A stretch of DNA of 64,000 bases from Scatosoma sp045614565 (lineage in GTDB: Bacteria > Bacillota > Clostridia > Christensenellales > Borkfalkiaceae). Under the pieces are notes generated by a model. The model ran no database searches and was not told the origin of the DNA. It was given only the letters and a program-made list of their open reading frames with translations. The position numbers were made by a program, and so were the translations under genes. Of the stretch, positions 9,133-17,970 are shown piece after piece; the stretch's first letter is position 1; the number at the start of each line of letters is the position of its first letter. The stretch is taken from positions 42,316-106,315 of the forward strand of contig JAZLDG010000074.1 in NCBI GenBank assembly GCA_045614565.1, given 5' to 3'.

Positions 9133-10791
9133 TTACAGCAATCTATTGACTGCGGACACCAACGCCCGAACGGACGAAGTCATAATGTCTGTGTGTATCC
9201 CCGCGCCCCAAAACGGTTTTCCGTTTTCCACGATACAAATATACGAAGCCGCTTGCGAAGTCGATTTTTCTTCCAACGCGTGTTCGACGTAATTTTCAAG
9301 CGTATACTCTTTTCCCGTAACTTGCTTAATCGCGGTGCTTACGCAATCGAGCCTGCCGTTTCCTTCCACTTCCACGGTCGTAGCCTTCCCCGCGTACTCG
9401 ATCACGATCTTGCCCTTAATCCGTTCTGCGGAAACGTCTTGATAACCCGCTTCCAAAACGTTAAGCTTTTCGGTAAGATTGACGAAATCCCGAATGAAAA
9501 TGTCGTACACTTCTTTGGACGCAAGCTCTCTATGCTCGTGATCGGAAATACTCTTGACGTGATAGCCGAACTGTTCACGCATTTTGGGGGGTAAAATAAG
9601 CTTGAATTGCGTTTCGAGCACGTACCCGATACCGCCCTTTCCCGATTGCGAATTGATGCGGATAACGTCCGCCTCGTATACTCTGCCCACGTCGGCAGGA
9701 TCGAGCGGGAGATAGGGCACAGTCCAAGTATTTTCGTCCCTTTCCACCCTGTATTTCATACCCTTTGCAATCGCGTCTTGGTGCGAGCCCGAGAACGCCG
9801 CGAACACAAGCTGCCCGCTGTACGGCTGACGCTCGCTCACTTTCATTCTCGTCACTCGTTCGTACACCTTGGTAATCGCGGGCAAATCGGAAAAATCAAG
9901 CAACGGATCGACGCCTTGGGAATACATATTCAACGCTAGCGTCACGATATCTACGTTCCCCGTGCGTTCGCCGTTCCCAAACAGCGTACCTTCGATACGG
10001 TCGCCCCCTGCAAGCAAGCCCATTTCGCTGTCCGCAACCGCACAGCCGCGGTCGTTGTGGGGGTGCAAGGAAATGACGACGTTTTCGCGGTTTTTCAGGT
10101 TTTTGCACATATATTCGACCTGACTTGCGTACACGTGCGGCATAGAATTTTCCACCGTCACGGGCAAATTGATAATCGCCTTATCGTCCGCCGTGGGCTG
10201 CCAAATATCAAGCACGGCGTTACAAATTTCCGCCGCAAATTCAGGCTCCGTACCCGTAAAGCTTTCGGGAGAATATTCAAAGGTGATTTTTCCTTCCGCT
10301 TGCTCACGGTATTTTTTACAAAGTTTCGCGCCCGTCACCGCAATATCGATAATTTCTTTTTTCTCTCTCTTGAACACCTGCTCGCGTTGCGCTTTGGACG
10401 TGGAATTGTACAAATGCACGATCGCGCGTTTCGCGCCTTTGAGCGCGGCAAACGTCTTTTCGATGATATGCTCGCGGGACTGCGTAAGTACTTGAATGGT
10501 CACGTCGTCAGGAATCAAATTTCTCTCGATGAGCGCGCGGCAAAATTCATATTCCGTTTCGCTCGCCGCGGGGAAACCCACTTCGATTTCCTTGAACCCG
10601 ATTTGACAAAGCAAAGTGAAAAATTCAAGCTTTTCTTCCAAACTCATCGGAATAATCAATGCTTGATTTCCGTCGCGCAAATCCACGCTACACCAAACGG
10701 GCGGTTTTTCAATCGCCGTCTTTTTCACCCAATCCATCGTTACGCCTTGTGGCGTGAAATATTGTTTCACGTATTTTTGACTGTTTCTCAT
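9133..10791 (-). CDS. leuA: 2-isopropylmalate synthase, long fungal/actinobacterial type
   Basis: LeuA condenses acetyl-CoA with 2-oxoisovalerate, the committed step to leucine. The 552 residues begin in the long-form manner, with PPVWCSVDLRDGNQALI at about 31-47. The catalytic DLRDGNQ and the metal-binding HPHNDRG (near 245) are present. The C-terminal ~120 residues form the LeuA dimer regulatory domain used for leucine feedback. It is the first gene after the T-box leader, and its ATG lies about 20 bases after the leader terminator. Confidence 0.95.
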   Translation of the reverse strand: MRNSQKYVKQYFTPQGVTMDWVKKTAIEKPPVWCSVDLRDGNQALIIPMSLEEKLEFFTLLCQIGFKEIEVGFPAASETEYEFCRALIERNLIPDDVTIQVLTQSREHIIEKTFAALKGAKRAIVHLYNSTSKAQREQVFKREKKEIIDIAVTGAKLCKKYREQAEGKITFEYSPESFTGTEPEFAAEICNAVLDIWQPTADDKAIINLPVTVENSMPHVYASQVEYMCKNLKNRENVVISLHPHNDRGCAVADSEMGLLAGGDRIEGTLFGNGERTGNVDIVTLALNMYSQGVDPLLDFSDLPAITKVYERVTRMKVSERQPYSGQLVFAAFSGSHQDAIAKGMKYRVERDENTWTVPYLPLDPADVGRVYEADVIRINSQSGKGGIGYVLETQFKLILPPKMREQFGYHVKSISDHEHRELASKEVYDIFIRDFVNLTEKLNVLEAGYQDVSAERIKGKIVIEYAGKATTVEVEGNGRLDCVSTAIKQVTGKEYTLENYVEHALEEKSTSQAASYICIVENGKPFWGAGIHTDIMTSSVRALVSAVNRLL

Positions 10792-10804
10792 ACTCTTACC
10801 TTTC

Positions 10805-11097
10805 TAAAAAAATAATCTCTTTCCCGCGCTAAAAAAGCAGGAAAGAGACGAAGAATTTTTTTCTCCGCGGTACCACTCCGTTTGACGGAAATTTTCCGTC
10901 CACTCACGTCCTTGAAAGACTTTCCCTATAACGGGGGAATCCGTCCGAATCTACTTGGCGAAATTCGCCGTTCTCTCGGCGGCTCGGGGAGGAGCTATGT
11001 TCCGTAATCCGTGTCGGCTTACACCCGCCGCCGACTCTCTGCTTTTTACGGTTTTTACGAATTTTTTCCCGTCGTTGCCTTTGTTTTATAATGCTTG
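10805..11097 (-). promoter_or_regulatory. T-box leader controlling the leu/ilv operon (probable leucine specifier)
   Basis: On the minus strand, the T-box core AGAGTGGTACCGCGG lies at about 10865-10880. An 8-bp Stem I base (TCGGCGGC with GCCGCCGA) lies upstream of it. The leader ends in an intrinsic terminator just before leuA. Such leaders read uncharged tRNA and permit transcription under amino-acid starvation. Two overlapping-candidate CUC triplets (10989-10994) lie on the 3' side of Stem I where the specifier is expected, which fits leucine. The exact specifier position is my inference. Confidence 0.92.
10810..10842 (-). terminator. T-box regulated terminator before leuA
   Basis: On the minus strand, CTCTTTCCTGC pairs with GCGGGAAAGAG around a short U-rich loop and is followed by ATTATTTTTTT. 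It competes with the antiterminator formed by the T-box bulge. Confidence 0.85.
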
Positions 11098-11102
11098 TAT
11101 AT

Positions 11103-11131
11103 ATTGTATACTACTTTCTTCTTTTTGTCAA
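11103..11131 (-). promoter_or_regulatory. promoter of the T-box/leu-ilv operon
   Basis: The minus strand has TTGACA (11131-11126), a 17-base spacer and TACAAT (11108-11103). Transcription would start near 11097, immediately before the T-box leader. This makes the operon independent of ilvE, which ends at 11201. Confidence 0.8.
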
Positions 11132-11200
11132 GAAAGTACTGTCACCTTTTTCACTTTTTTTACGATATTTTCTTGGAAAATGTTGCAATTCTTCGCTTCA

Positions 11201-12262
11201 TTACAGCTTATGCACCCAGCGGAAGGTATCTTCAATCTTACCCCATTGAATACCCGTCAAAATATCGTAGAGTTTTTGCGTAACTTCGCCGATCTTGCCG
11301 CCGCCGATTTCGTATTCTTCATCGCCGTACGCAAGCTTTCCGATAGGCGACACGACCGCCGCCGTACCGCAGCCCCAAGCTTCTTCCAGCGTGCCGTTTT
11401 TCATCGCTGCCAAAAGCTCGTCCACGGACAAAAGCCGTTCGCTGACCGAATACCCCAAGGACTTCAAAACTTCAATACAGCTCTTGCGGGTAATTCCGGG
11501 TAAAATCGAACCCGTCAAAAGGGGCGTGATGATTTCGCCGTTGATTTTGAACATAACGTTCATTGCGCCCACTTCTTCAATATACTTTCTTTCCACGCCG
11601 TCCAGCCACAGTACCTGCGAATAGCCTTTTTTTGCTGCTCTTTCGCCCGCACGCGTGCTTGCTGCGTAATTCCCGCCGCATTTCGCGTAACCCGTACCGC
11701 CGCGCACCGTTCTAACGTCTTCGTTTTCGATCATAATCTTGACGGGGTTAATCCCTTCAGCGTAGTAGCTTCCGCTCGGCGATGCAATGAGCATAAACGT
11801 CGCGCGTTTCACCGCGTGTACTCCTAAGCTTTCGTCGTTCCCGAACATAAAGGGACGAAGATAGAGCGACGTCCCGAACGAATGGGGCACGAAGCGTTCT
11901 TCTAAACGTACGAATGTTTCCAAAATTTCTAACGCGTCCTGCTCGTCTAAAAGGGGCAAGCTCATACGCTCGGCGGAATTGTTCATACGGCGGATATTTT
12001 CCATCGGTCTAAACAGCTGTATGCCGCCGTCCGCGCGTCTGTACGCTTTCAAGCCTTCAAAGATTTCCGCGCCGTAATGCAATACGGTAGACGCGGGATG
12101 CAAGGAAATACGCCCGAACGGCACGATTCTCGCATCGTACCAGCCCCGACCTTCTTCGTAGTCCATTATAAACATATGGTCGGTAAATACTTTCCCAAAG
12201 CCCAACTTATCTTCGGGCGGCATTACGCTCGGCGTCGTCGTTTTCGTGATTTTGATTTCCAT
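11201..12262 (-). CDS. ilvE: branched-chain amino acid aminotransferase
   Basis: This PLP enzyme (fold type IV) performs the final transamination to Leu, Ile and Val. The start is ATG 12262 (MEIKITKTTTP, the usual N-terminus of this subfamily) behind GGGAGTGG, which gives 353 residues. The catalytic lysine is expected at Lys194 in TGYAKCGGNYAAS. The sequence resembles the eukaryotic/Bacillus-type enzymes rather than E. coli IlvE. It is upstream of and parallel to the T-box operon but has its own promoter, so its control may differ. Confidence 0.95.
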   Translation of the reverse strand: MEIKITKTTTPSVMPPEDKLGFGKVFTDHMFIMDYEEGRGWYDARIVPFGRISLHPASTVLHYGAEIFEGLKAYRRADGGIQLFRPMENIRRMNNSAERMSLPLLDEQDALEILETFVRLEERFVPHSFGTSLYLRPFMFGNDESLGVHAVKRATFMLIASPSGSYYAEGINPVKIMIENEDVRTVRGGTGYAKCGGNYAASTRAGERAAKKGYSQVLWLDGVERKYIEEVGAMNVMFKINGEIITPLLTGSILPGITRKSCIEVLKSLGYSVSERLLSVDELLAAMKNGTLEEAWGCGTAAVVSPIGKLAYGDEEYEIGGGKIGEVTQKLYDILTGIQWGKIEDTFRWVHKL

Positions 12263-12334
12263 AATCCACTCCCGTTCTCCATTCAAAAAACGAATTGAAG
12301 ACATAAATTGCATTTATTTATATAATTATACAAT

Positions 12335-12377
12335 ATGATAGCACGCAAAAAAAATTAAGTCAACATTTTTTGCGTGC
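12335..12377 (-). promoter_or_regulatory. ilvE promoter with -35 inside an inverted repeat
   Basis: The minus strand has TTGACT (12363-12358), 17 bases, and TATCAT (12340-12335). The -35 hexamer lies in the centre of an inverted repeat, GCACGCAAAAAA...TTTTTTGCGTGC (12341-12377). The repeat could be an operator or a terminator-like hairpin. Confidence 0.6.
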
Positions 12378-12401
12378 TTTTTACGTTTTTTATAAAATTT
12401 T

Positions 12402-12433
12402 AGCCCCGTTCCGCATTTTTTCGGAACGAGGCT
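12402..12433 (-). terminator. terminator after the glycine-controlled symporter gene
   Basis: GCCTCGTTCCG pairs with CGGAACGGGGC (one G-U pair), and a TAAAATTTTAT tract follows on the minus strand. Confidence 0.75.
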
Positions 12434-12440
12434 TCGTTTT

Positions 12441-14072
12441 TTACGCGTTTGCGTCTTCCGCGGCAGGTTCTTCCGCCGCTTCGCCATTTTCTACGGCAAG
12501 GTCTTTAATAAACTGTTCGTTTTGTTCGGGATATCCCGAAAGCATAGGCACTACGTCCTTGCCCGCTTTCCGATCGAAGTAGTTTTTGGTAATCTTGGCA
12601 ACTAAGCCGCCCATAAACACCAAACCGATCAAGTTGGGCAACGCCATAAGCCCGTTGAAGGTATCGGAAATTTCCCACGCAAGCGTGTTATCCATAATCG
12701 CCGCCACGATAACGAGCAATACGTACGCCACTTTGAATACGACCGTCGCGATTTTTTGTCCCTTATCCCCCGTCTTACGGAAAAGGAACTGTACGCATTT
12801 TTCACCGTAATACGACCAAGCGAGAATGGTGGTAAACGCGAACAAGGGAATAATCGTCGCGTAAATAACCGTACCCACGTCGCCGAACAAGCCTTGGAAC
12901 GCACGCATCGAAACGACCGTCGTCGAGAGCGAATTGCCGTTTGCGTCTACGTAATACAAGACGTCGGTCATACCCGCTTCGTTGCCAAACGACACGAGAA
13001 TAACGAGCGCGGTAAGCGTACAAATAATGAACGTATCGAAGAATACTTCAAAGATACCCCAAAGCCCTTGTTTTACAGGCTCCCGCGTAGCGGACGCGCT
13101 ATGCGCGATAACGGACGAACCAAGCCCCGCTTCGTTGGAGAATACGCCGCGCGCAAGACCCTTTTGAATGATTTGCGCGAATACGTAACCGCCTACGCCC
13201 GCAATCGCCGTTTCAAAGCTGAAAATGTTGGAGAATATCAAAACAAACGCATTTCCTACCATCGTAATATTTGCAAAAATGATGATAAGTGCCATCAAAA
13301 TAAACACCACGGACATAAAGGGCACGAGAATGGAAGCTACTCTACCGATAGATTTGATACCGCCCAAGATAACGAGCGCAAGCATAACTGCAACCACGAT
13401 ACCGACGATCAAAACGACTACGTTGGTATCCACGCCTTGCACGCTGCCGAAAATGTCTTCAAACGTACCCGCGATATTGTTCGTTTGCGCGCCGCTCATA
13501 CCGATTGCCGCGAGTACGCAGAATACCGCCGCCATTACGCCGAGCACCTTACCAAAGCCCTTCAAGAACGAGCCGCCCTTGCCTTTTACGTCGCGGCCGA
13601 TACCTTCGGAAAGGTATTGCATAGGACCGCCCGAAAATTCGCCGTCGCTACCCTTTTTACGGAAATACATACCGAGCACGTTTTCCGCGTAGTTGGTAAC
13701 CATACCGAAGAATGCGGAAATCCACATCCAGAACACCGCACCGGGACCGCCCGTCATAATCGCGGACGTAACACCGATAATGTTCCCCGTACCGACCGTT
13801 CCCGAAATTGCGGTTGCAAACGCTTCAAACGGGGAAATGGTCTTTTCCTTTTTCATTCCGCCGCCAACCTTGTCCTTTTTTACGACCATACTCTTAACGG
13901 TAGGAATGATGGTTTCGCCCCAAGACGTACCGAATTTACGGACTTGAAGCACCTTCGTGCGTACGGTGAGATAGATACCCGTGCCGAGAATTAAAATAAT
14001 CATCGGCCAGCCCCACACGACGCCGTTGATCGCGGAGTTGACGCTCGCGATCCAAGCCAAAACTTGTTCCAT
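12441..14072 (-). CDS. sodium:alanine/glycine symporter (AGCS family)
   Basis: This is an integral membrane importer of alanine or glycine driven by Na+. The 543 residues include about ten hydrophobic segments. They also include conserved AGCS stretches such as AISGTVGTGNIIGVTSAI and GPGAVFWMWISAFFGMVTNYAE in the first third. The C-terminus is a charged cytoplasmic tail rich in Glu/Ala (ENGEAAEEPAAEDANA). A tandem glycine riboswitch lies directly upstream, so glycine is a likely substrate. Confidence 0.93.
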   Translation of the reverse strand: MEQVLAWIASVNSAINGVVWGWPMIILILGTGIYLTVRTKVLQVRKFGTSWGETIIPTVKSMVVKKDKVGGGMKKEKTISPFEAFATAISGTVGTGNIIGVTSAIMTGGPGAVFWMWISAFFGMVTNYAENVLGMYFRKKGSDGEFSGGPMQYLSEGIGRDVKGKGGSFLKGFGKVLGVMAAVFCVLAAIGMSGAQTNNIAGTFEDIFGSVQGVDTNVVVLIVGIVVAVMLALVILGGIKSIGRVASILVPFMSVVFILMALIIIFANITMVGNAFVLIFSNIFSFETAIAGVGGYVFAQIIQKGLARGVFSNEAGLGSSVIAHSASATREPVKQGLWGIFEVFFDTFIICTLTALVILVSFGNEAGMTDVLYYVDANGNSLSTTVVSMRAFQGLFGDVGTVIYATIIPLFAFTTILAWSYYGEKCVQFLFRKTGDKGQKIATVVFKVAYVLLVIVAAIMDNTLAWEISDTFNGLMALPNLIGLVFMGGLVAKITKNYFDRKAGKDVVPMLSGYPEQNEQFIKDLAVENGEAAEEPAAEDANA

Positions 14073-14103
14073 AACAGAACCTCCTATGTAAATAAAAAAT
14101 AAT

Positions 14104-14128
14104 GACGGAGTATAAAAACACTCCGTCG
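14104..14128 (-). terminator. expression-platform terminator of the glycine riboswitch
   Basis: GACGGAGTG and the complementary TACTCCGTC form a hairpin, followed on the minus strand by ATTATTTTTTATTT. It lies between the aptamers and the symporter start. Confidence 0.75.
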
Positions 14129-14174
14129 GCCGTTACGAAAAAAAGCAAAACTTTCCCTTTGAAAAGGGTTGATT

Positions 14175-14357
14175 TTACAAAGCATTTCTCTGTCCTTTTG
14201 CCTGAGAGATTAACGGCGGTTTTCCGTCCGTTTTGCCCCTTCGGCACTCGCCTTGCGCGAGCTTCTCCGGAGTGCTATCCGATAGCAGTTCCCAATCTTG
14301 CGATCACCTGAGAGCTTTACTCCTTCGGTCGGACGAACCCGCCCGTCTTCTACTATC
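14175..14357 (-). promoter_or_regulatory. tandem glycine riboswitch
   Basis: Two consecutive gcvT-type aptamers are recognisable on the minus strand. The first contains GACCGAAGGAGTAAAGCTCT and CAGGTGATCGCAAG. The second contains GTGCCGAAGGGGCAAAA, TCTCTCAGGCAAAAGGACAG and AGA. A hairpin terminator follows. In Clostridia these usually control glycine cleavage or glycine-efflux/uptake symporters. Whether glycine turns this one on or off cannot be read reliably from the sequence. Confidence 0.92.
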
Positions 14358-14389
14358 TTCTTATAGCGCGCTTTCTTCAATTTTCGTCT

Positions 14390-14419
14390 ATGATAACACA
14401 CACTTAAACGTTTTGTCAA
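14390..14419 (-). promoter_or_regulatory. promoter of glycine riboswitch-symporter transcript
   Basis: The minus strand has TTGACA (14419-14414), an 18-base spacer and TATCAT (14395-14390), ending just upstream of the first aptamer. Confidence 0.65.
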
Positions 14420-14519
14420 TAAAATTTCACCCGTTTTTGATAATTTTTTTATCAATCAGTAGATTTTTACGAAAAAAAATGATATAATAAAAGAAAAAAT
14501 TACGGGGCTTTTTATTTGT

Positions 14520-15551
14520 ATGATTAAAAAAACGTATTCGTTTGAAAAGAACGGCAATATTAACGACGTATACACCCTTTCCAACGCCGCGGGCGCGGAA
14601 GTGGATATTCTCACCTATGGCGGACGCATCACCCGCATTTCCGTACCCGATAAAAACGGAGCGTTCGGCGACGTGATCGTCGGCTGTGCAAAATCCGAAG
14701 ATTATTATGAAAAAAATCCTTATTTCGGCGCGACGATCGGACGGTACAGCAACCGCATCGGCGGGGCGCGGTTTGTAATCGGGGGTAAAGAATATAAACT
14801 CGAAGCCAACGAACGGGGCAATATTTTGCACGGCGGTAAGAACGGCGATTTTTCGCGCAAGGTTTGGAGCGCGGAAATTGCGGGCAATACGCTCGTTTTA
14901 TCCCATTTCTCCCCCGACGGCGAAAGCGGTTTCCCCGGGAATTTGTCCGTGAAGGTCTTTTTCACACTCACGGAAGAAAACGCGCTCGTTATCGAATACG
15001 CCGCGGTGAGCGATCAAGACACCGTTTGCAATCTCACCAACCATTCGTATTTTAATATCGGCGGTCAAGATACCGTGCTTAACCACGAATTGATGATCAA
15101 AGCCCGCCGTATCACGCCCGTGGACGAAGAATTGATCCCCCACGGCGAATATATGGATATCGACGGTACGCCGTACAGCTTTTACCCCGCGAAAAAGCTG
15201 GGTAAGGACACTTTCTCGGACGAAAAAATGATTAAAATGGCGAACGGGTACGATTTTAACTACTGCTTGGAAAGAAGCGGCGACGGCTTGGAACATTTTG
15301 CATACGTGTACGACGAAGAAACGGGTAGAAAAATGGACTGTTATACGACGCTTTGCGGCGTACAGCTTTACACCGCGGGCGGTATGGTCAGATTTGACGG
15401 CAAGCGCGTATACGGCAACCATTGCGCGCTTTGCTTGGAAACACAAGGCTACCCCAACTCCCCCAACTGCCCCGAATACCCGTCCACCCTTTTGCGTGCG
15501 GGGGAAAAATACACGGCGACGACCGTTTATAAATTCTCCGTCGTTAAATAA
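14520..15551 (+). CDS. galM: aldose 1-epimerase (galactose mutarotase)
   Basis: GalM interconverts alpha and beta anomers of galactose and glucose. The 343 residues form the expected beta-sandwich family pattern. Motifs are RYSNRIGGARF near 75, NILHGG with His104, NLTNHSYFNIGG with catalytic His175, and the C-terminal CLETQGYPNSPN with catalytic Glu near 307. A TATAAT lies at 14483-14488. No other sugar genes are adjacent, so it seems to be monocistronic. Confidence 0.94.
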   Translation: MIKKTYSFEKNGNINDVYTLSNAAGAEVDILTYGGRITRISVPDKNGAFGDVIVGCAKSEDYYEKNPYFGATIGRYSNRIGGARFVIGGKEYKLEANERGNILHGGKNGDFSRKVWSAEIAGNTLVLSHFSPDGESGFPGNLSVKVFFTLTEENALVIEYAAVSDQDTVCNLTNHSYFNIGGQDTVLNHELMIKARRITPVDEELIPHGEYMDIDGTPYSFYPAKKLGKDTFSDEKMIKMANGYDFNYCLERSGDGLEHFAYVYDEETGRKMDCYTTLCGVQLYTAGGMVRFDGKRVYGNHCALCLETQGYPNSPNCPEYPSTLLRAGEKYTATTVYKFSVVK

Positions 15552-15575
15552 ACATAAATTATCAGTACGGAAAGA

Positions 15576-15605
15576 TTGACAAAAAAGCAACATAAAGTGT
15601 ATAAT
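15576..15605 (+). promoter_or_regulatory. promoter of the DUF1538-PII operon
   Basis: TTGACA at 15576-15581, an 18-base spacer and TATAAT at 15600-15605 lie 40 bases before the DUF1538 start. Confidence 0.75.
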
Positions 15606-15644
15606 ATATTTTAGTATGGTTTTTAGTTTTAGGCGGATTACGAG

Positions 15645-17168
15645 ATGTTGAAAGCGTTATTCCACAAATTGAAAGAAGCGGCGGTGAGCGTATTTCCCGT
15701 CGCTATTATCGTGTTGTTTCTCAATCTTACCCCGCTCGTCAATTTCACACTGACGGAAACCTTGATTTTTGCAGGCTGCGCCGTCACACTCGTCGTCGGT
15801 ATGGCACTTTTCAATCTCGGCGCCGATATGGCGATGACGCCGATGGGCGAACAGGTCGGTTCGGGCTTGTCCAAGTCGGGAAAGCTCGGCATACTGCTTT
15901 TGGTATGTTTCATTATGGGCGTGTGCGTAACCATCGCCGAGCCTGACCTTTCCGTGCTTGCTTCGCAAGTACAAGATATTCTCAACGGCACGACGCTGAT
16001 CGTGACGATCGGCGTAGGCGTGGGCGCGTTTTTACTTTTGGCGATACTCCGTATCGTGTTCCGTTTAAGCCTTGCCCACCTTATGACCTTTTTCTACTTA
16101 TTGTTATTCGCGCTTTCCGCGCTCATTTTGGAAAGCGGAAACGGTAGCTTTTTACCCCTTGCGTTCGATTCGGGCGGGGTAACCACGGGTCCTATCACCG
16201 TACCCTTTATTATGGCACTCGGCGCGGGCGTTTCAGCTACGCTGGGCGATAAGCACGACCGCGAAAGCAGCTTCGGCTTTATCGCGCTTTGCTCGATCGG
16301 ACCTATTCTCGCGGTAATGTTTTTGGGACTTTTCGCAAGCGGGGAAATGGAATACGCGCTCCCTGATTACACGATGCAAACGGGATTTGCGGAAATTGCC
16401 GAAACCTTTTTGCATACTTGCGGAGAAGTGTTGATGGCGTTGCTTCCCATTATCGCGTTTTTCTTCATTTTGCAATTCGCAGTATTGAAATTGCCCCAAA
16501 AGCGCATCTTACCCATCGCCGTCGGAATTTTTTACACCTTTTTCGGGCTTGTGATTTTCTTGGCGGCAGTGTCCGTCGGGTTTTTGCCGCTCGGCTATAA
16601 AATGGGTACGCAACTTGCGGCGCAAGACCCCGTACTGCTCGTTTTGTTCGCGTTTTTGTTGGGCTTGACCGTCGTTTTGGCAGAGCCTGCCATTCACGTC
16701 TTGAATAAACAAGTCGAAAGCGTAACGGGCGGCGCGGTGAAAAAGACTTCGATGCTGATCGCGCTTTCCGTGGGCGTGGGCGTGGCAATCGCCCTGTCCG
16801 TTATCCGCGCGATTTTCGATTTCAGTATTTTGTATTATCTTATCGTCGGGTATTTCCTGTCGCTTGGACTTTCGTTCTTCGTTCCCAAGCTGTACACAGC
16901 GATTGCGTTCGACTCGGGCGGCGTTGCGAGCGGGCCGTTGACTTCCAGCTTCATTCTCCCTTTCCTTATCGGCGTTTGCGCGACCTTGCAGGGGGAAAGC
17001 AAAATCCTTTTGGACGCATTCGGGCTTGTCGCGATGGTAGCGATGACGCCGCTCATTTCCATTCAAGCCCTCGGCTTTAAGGCGGTTGCAACCAAGCATT
17101 TACGCGAAAAAATCGCCATGCGCCGTATTCTCGCCGCGGACGACGAGCAAATTATTGATTTTATGTAA
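15645..17168 (+). CDS. DUF1538 duplicated integral membrane protein (putative transporter)
   Basis: This 507-residue polytopic membrane protein is made of two related halves. Each half carries the same signature: AFDSGGVTTGPITVPF near 174-189 and AFDSGGVASGPLTSSF near 420-435. Each half also has AEPDLSVL- or AEPAIHVLNKQV-type segments. This internal duplication matches DUF1538, a family of unknown transport function. The glycine-rich FDSGGV segments look like re-entrant loops of an ion or solute path, which is inference. Two PII-like genes follow within about 20 bases, suggesting that the transporter is controlled by them. Confidence 0.85.
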   Translation: MLKALFHKLKEAAVSVFPVAIIVLFLNLTPLVNFTLTETLIFAGCAVTLVVGMALFNLGADMAMTPMGEQVGSGLSKSGKLGILLLVCFIMGVCVTIAEPDLSVLASQVQDILNGTTLIVTIGVGVGAFLLLAILRIVFRLSLAHLMTFFYLLLFALSALILESGNGSFLPLAFDSGGVTTGPITVPFIMALGAGVSATLGDKHDRESSFGFIALCSIGPILAVMFLGLFASGEMEYALPDYTMQTGFAEIAETFLHTCGEVLMALLPIIAFFFILQFAVLKLPQKRILPIAVGIFYTFFGLVIFLAAVSVGFLPLGYKMGTQLAAQDPVLLVLFAFLLGLTVVLAEPAIHVLNKQVESVTGGAVKKTSMLIALSVGVGVAIALSVIRAIFDFSILYYLIVGYFLSLGLSFFVPKLYTAIAFDSGGVASGPLTSSFILPFLIGVCATLQGESKILLDAFGLVAMVAMTPLISIQALGFKAVATKHLREKIAMRRILAADDEQIIDFM

Positions 17169-17183
17169 ACGAAGGGGGCAGGT

Positions 17184-17576
17184 ATGGCGTTAAAGAATGT
17201 TTTACGGAAAACGAAAAAAGAAAAGCCCGCTTCGGCGGATTTCAAAAAACTTAAACTTTTAATCACGGTCGTCAACCGTAGCAAGGGCGAGTTTTATATG
17301 GATTATCTCGGCGGTTTTGAAGTCAATTTCCAAACGAGCGTTTTGGCGCAAGGCACGGCGCACTCGGAAACCTTGCACTTGCTCGGTTTGGAAAACTCGG
17401 ACAAAAGCGTAATTTTCAGTATCGTGCGGGAAGACAAAGCGGAAGAAATTTTGCGGGGCTTGGACGAAAAATTCCAAACGGTGAAAAAGGGTAAAGGGAT
17501 TGCTTTTACCGTCCCGCTTACCAGCGTCATCGGCGTGGCGATTTATCGGTTTTTAAGTAATAACAGAACGGTTTGA
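17184..17576 (+). CDS. PII-like signalling protein, first copy
   Basis: The 130-residue protein has a lysine-rich N-terminal extension of about 20 residues. After it comes a ferredoxin-like PII fold pattern: a first strand FKKLKLLITVVNRSKG and a late KGKGIAFTVPLTSVIGV that resembles the PII B-loop and last strand. The T-loop region is short and lacks the uridylylated tyrosine context of GlnB. It is preceded by AGGGGG and lies 16 bases after the DUF1538 gene. I infer that it binds a nucleotide and regulates the membrane partner; the ligand is unknown. Confidence 0.7.
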   Translation: MALKNVLRKTKKEKPASADFKKLKLLITVVNRSKGEFYMDYLGGFEVNFQTSVLAQGTAHSETLHLLGLENSDKSVIFSIVREDKAEEILRGLDEKFQTVKKGKGIAFTVPLTSVIGVAIYRFLSNNRTV

Positions 17577-17587
17577 AAGGTGGAATT

Positions 17588-17929
17588 ATGAAATACGGAC
17601 ACGAATCTATATTTTGTATTGTAAACAGCGGTTACAGCGAAGCGGTTATGGACGCGGCTAAAAAATTCGGCGCACGCGGGGGTACGGTTATCAACGCCCG
17701 CGGTACGGCAAGTAAAGACGCCGAAAAGTTTTTCGGGATTACGATCGAGCCTGAAAAGGAAATCGTAATGATTCTCGTTCCCGCCAAATGCAAGGACGAC
17801 ATTTTACACGCCCTGTATAAAGAAGTCGGATTAGATACCGCAGGGCAAGGCATTGCATTCTCCCTGCCCGTCGATAGCGTAGTCGGCATCACCACCGAAG
17901 AAACAAGCAAAGAAACGGAAACGAAATAA
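17588..17929 (+). CDS. PII-like signalling protein, second copy
   Basis: The 113-residue protein starts at ATG 17588 behind AAAGGTGG. Its pattern KKFGARGGTVINARG, then a short loop, then EKEIVMILVPAKCKDDILHA and GQGIAFSLPVDSVVG closely parallels GlnB/GlnK strands and its B-loop. The T-loop is shortened to a few residues (TASKDAEKFFG), so the GlnB modification site is missing. It is more canonical than its neighbour. The two may form a heteromeric regulator of the DUF1538 protein, which is inference. Confidence 0.78.
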   Translation: MKYGHESIFCIVNSGYSEAVMDAAKKFGARGGTVINARGTASKDAEKFFGITIEPEKEIVMILVPAKCKDDILHALYKEVGLDTAGQGIAFSLPVDSVVGITTEETSKETETK

Positions 17930-17933
17930 ACGA

Positions 17934-17968
17934 ACGCGGGGTTGCATTTTTCAATGCAACCCCGCGTT
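17934..17968. terminator. bidirectional terminator between PII and YfbR-like genes
   Basis: ACGCGGGGTTGCAT and ATGCAACCCCGCGT form a perfect 14-bp hairpin between two convergent genes. Confidence 0.85.
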
Positions 17969-17970
17969 AT

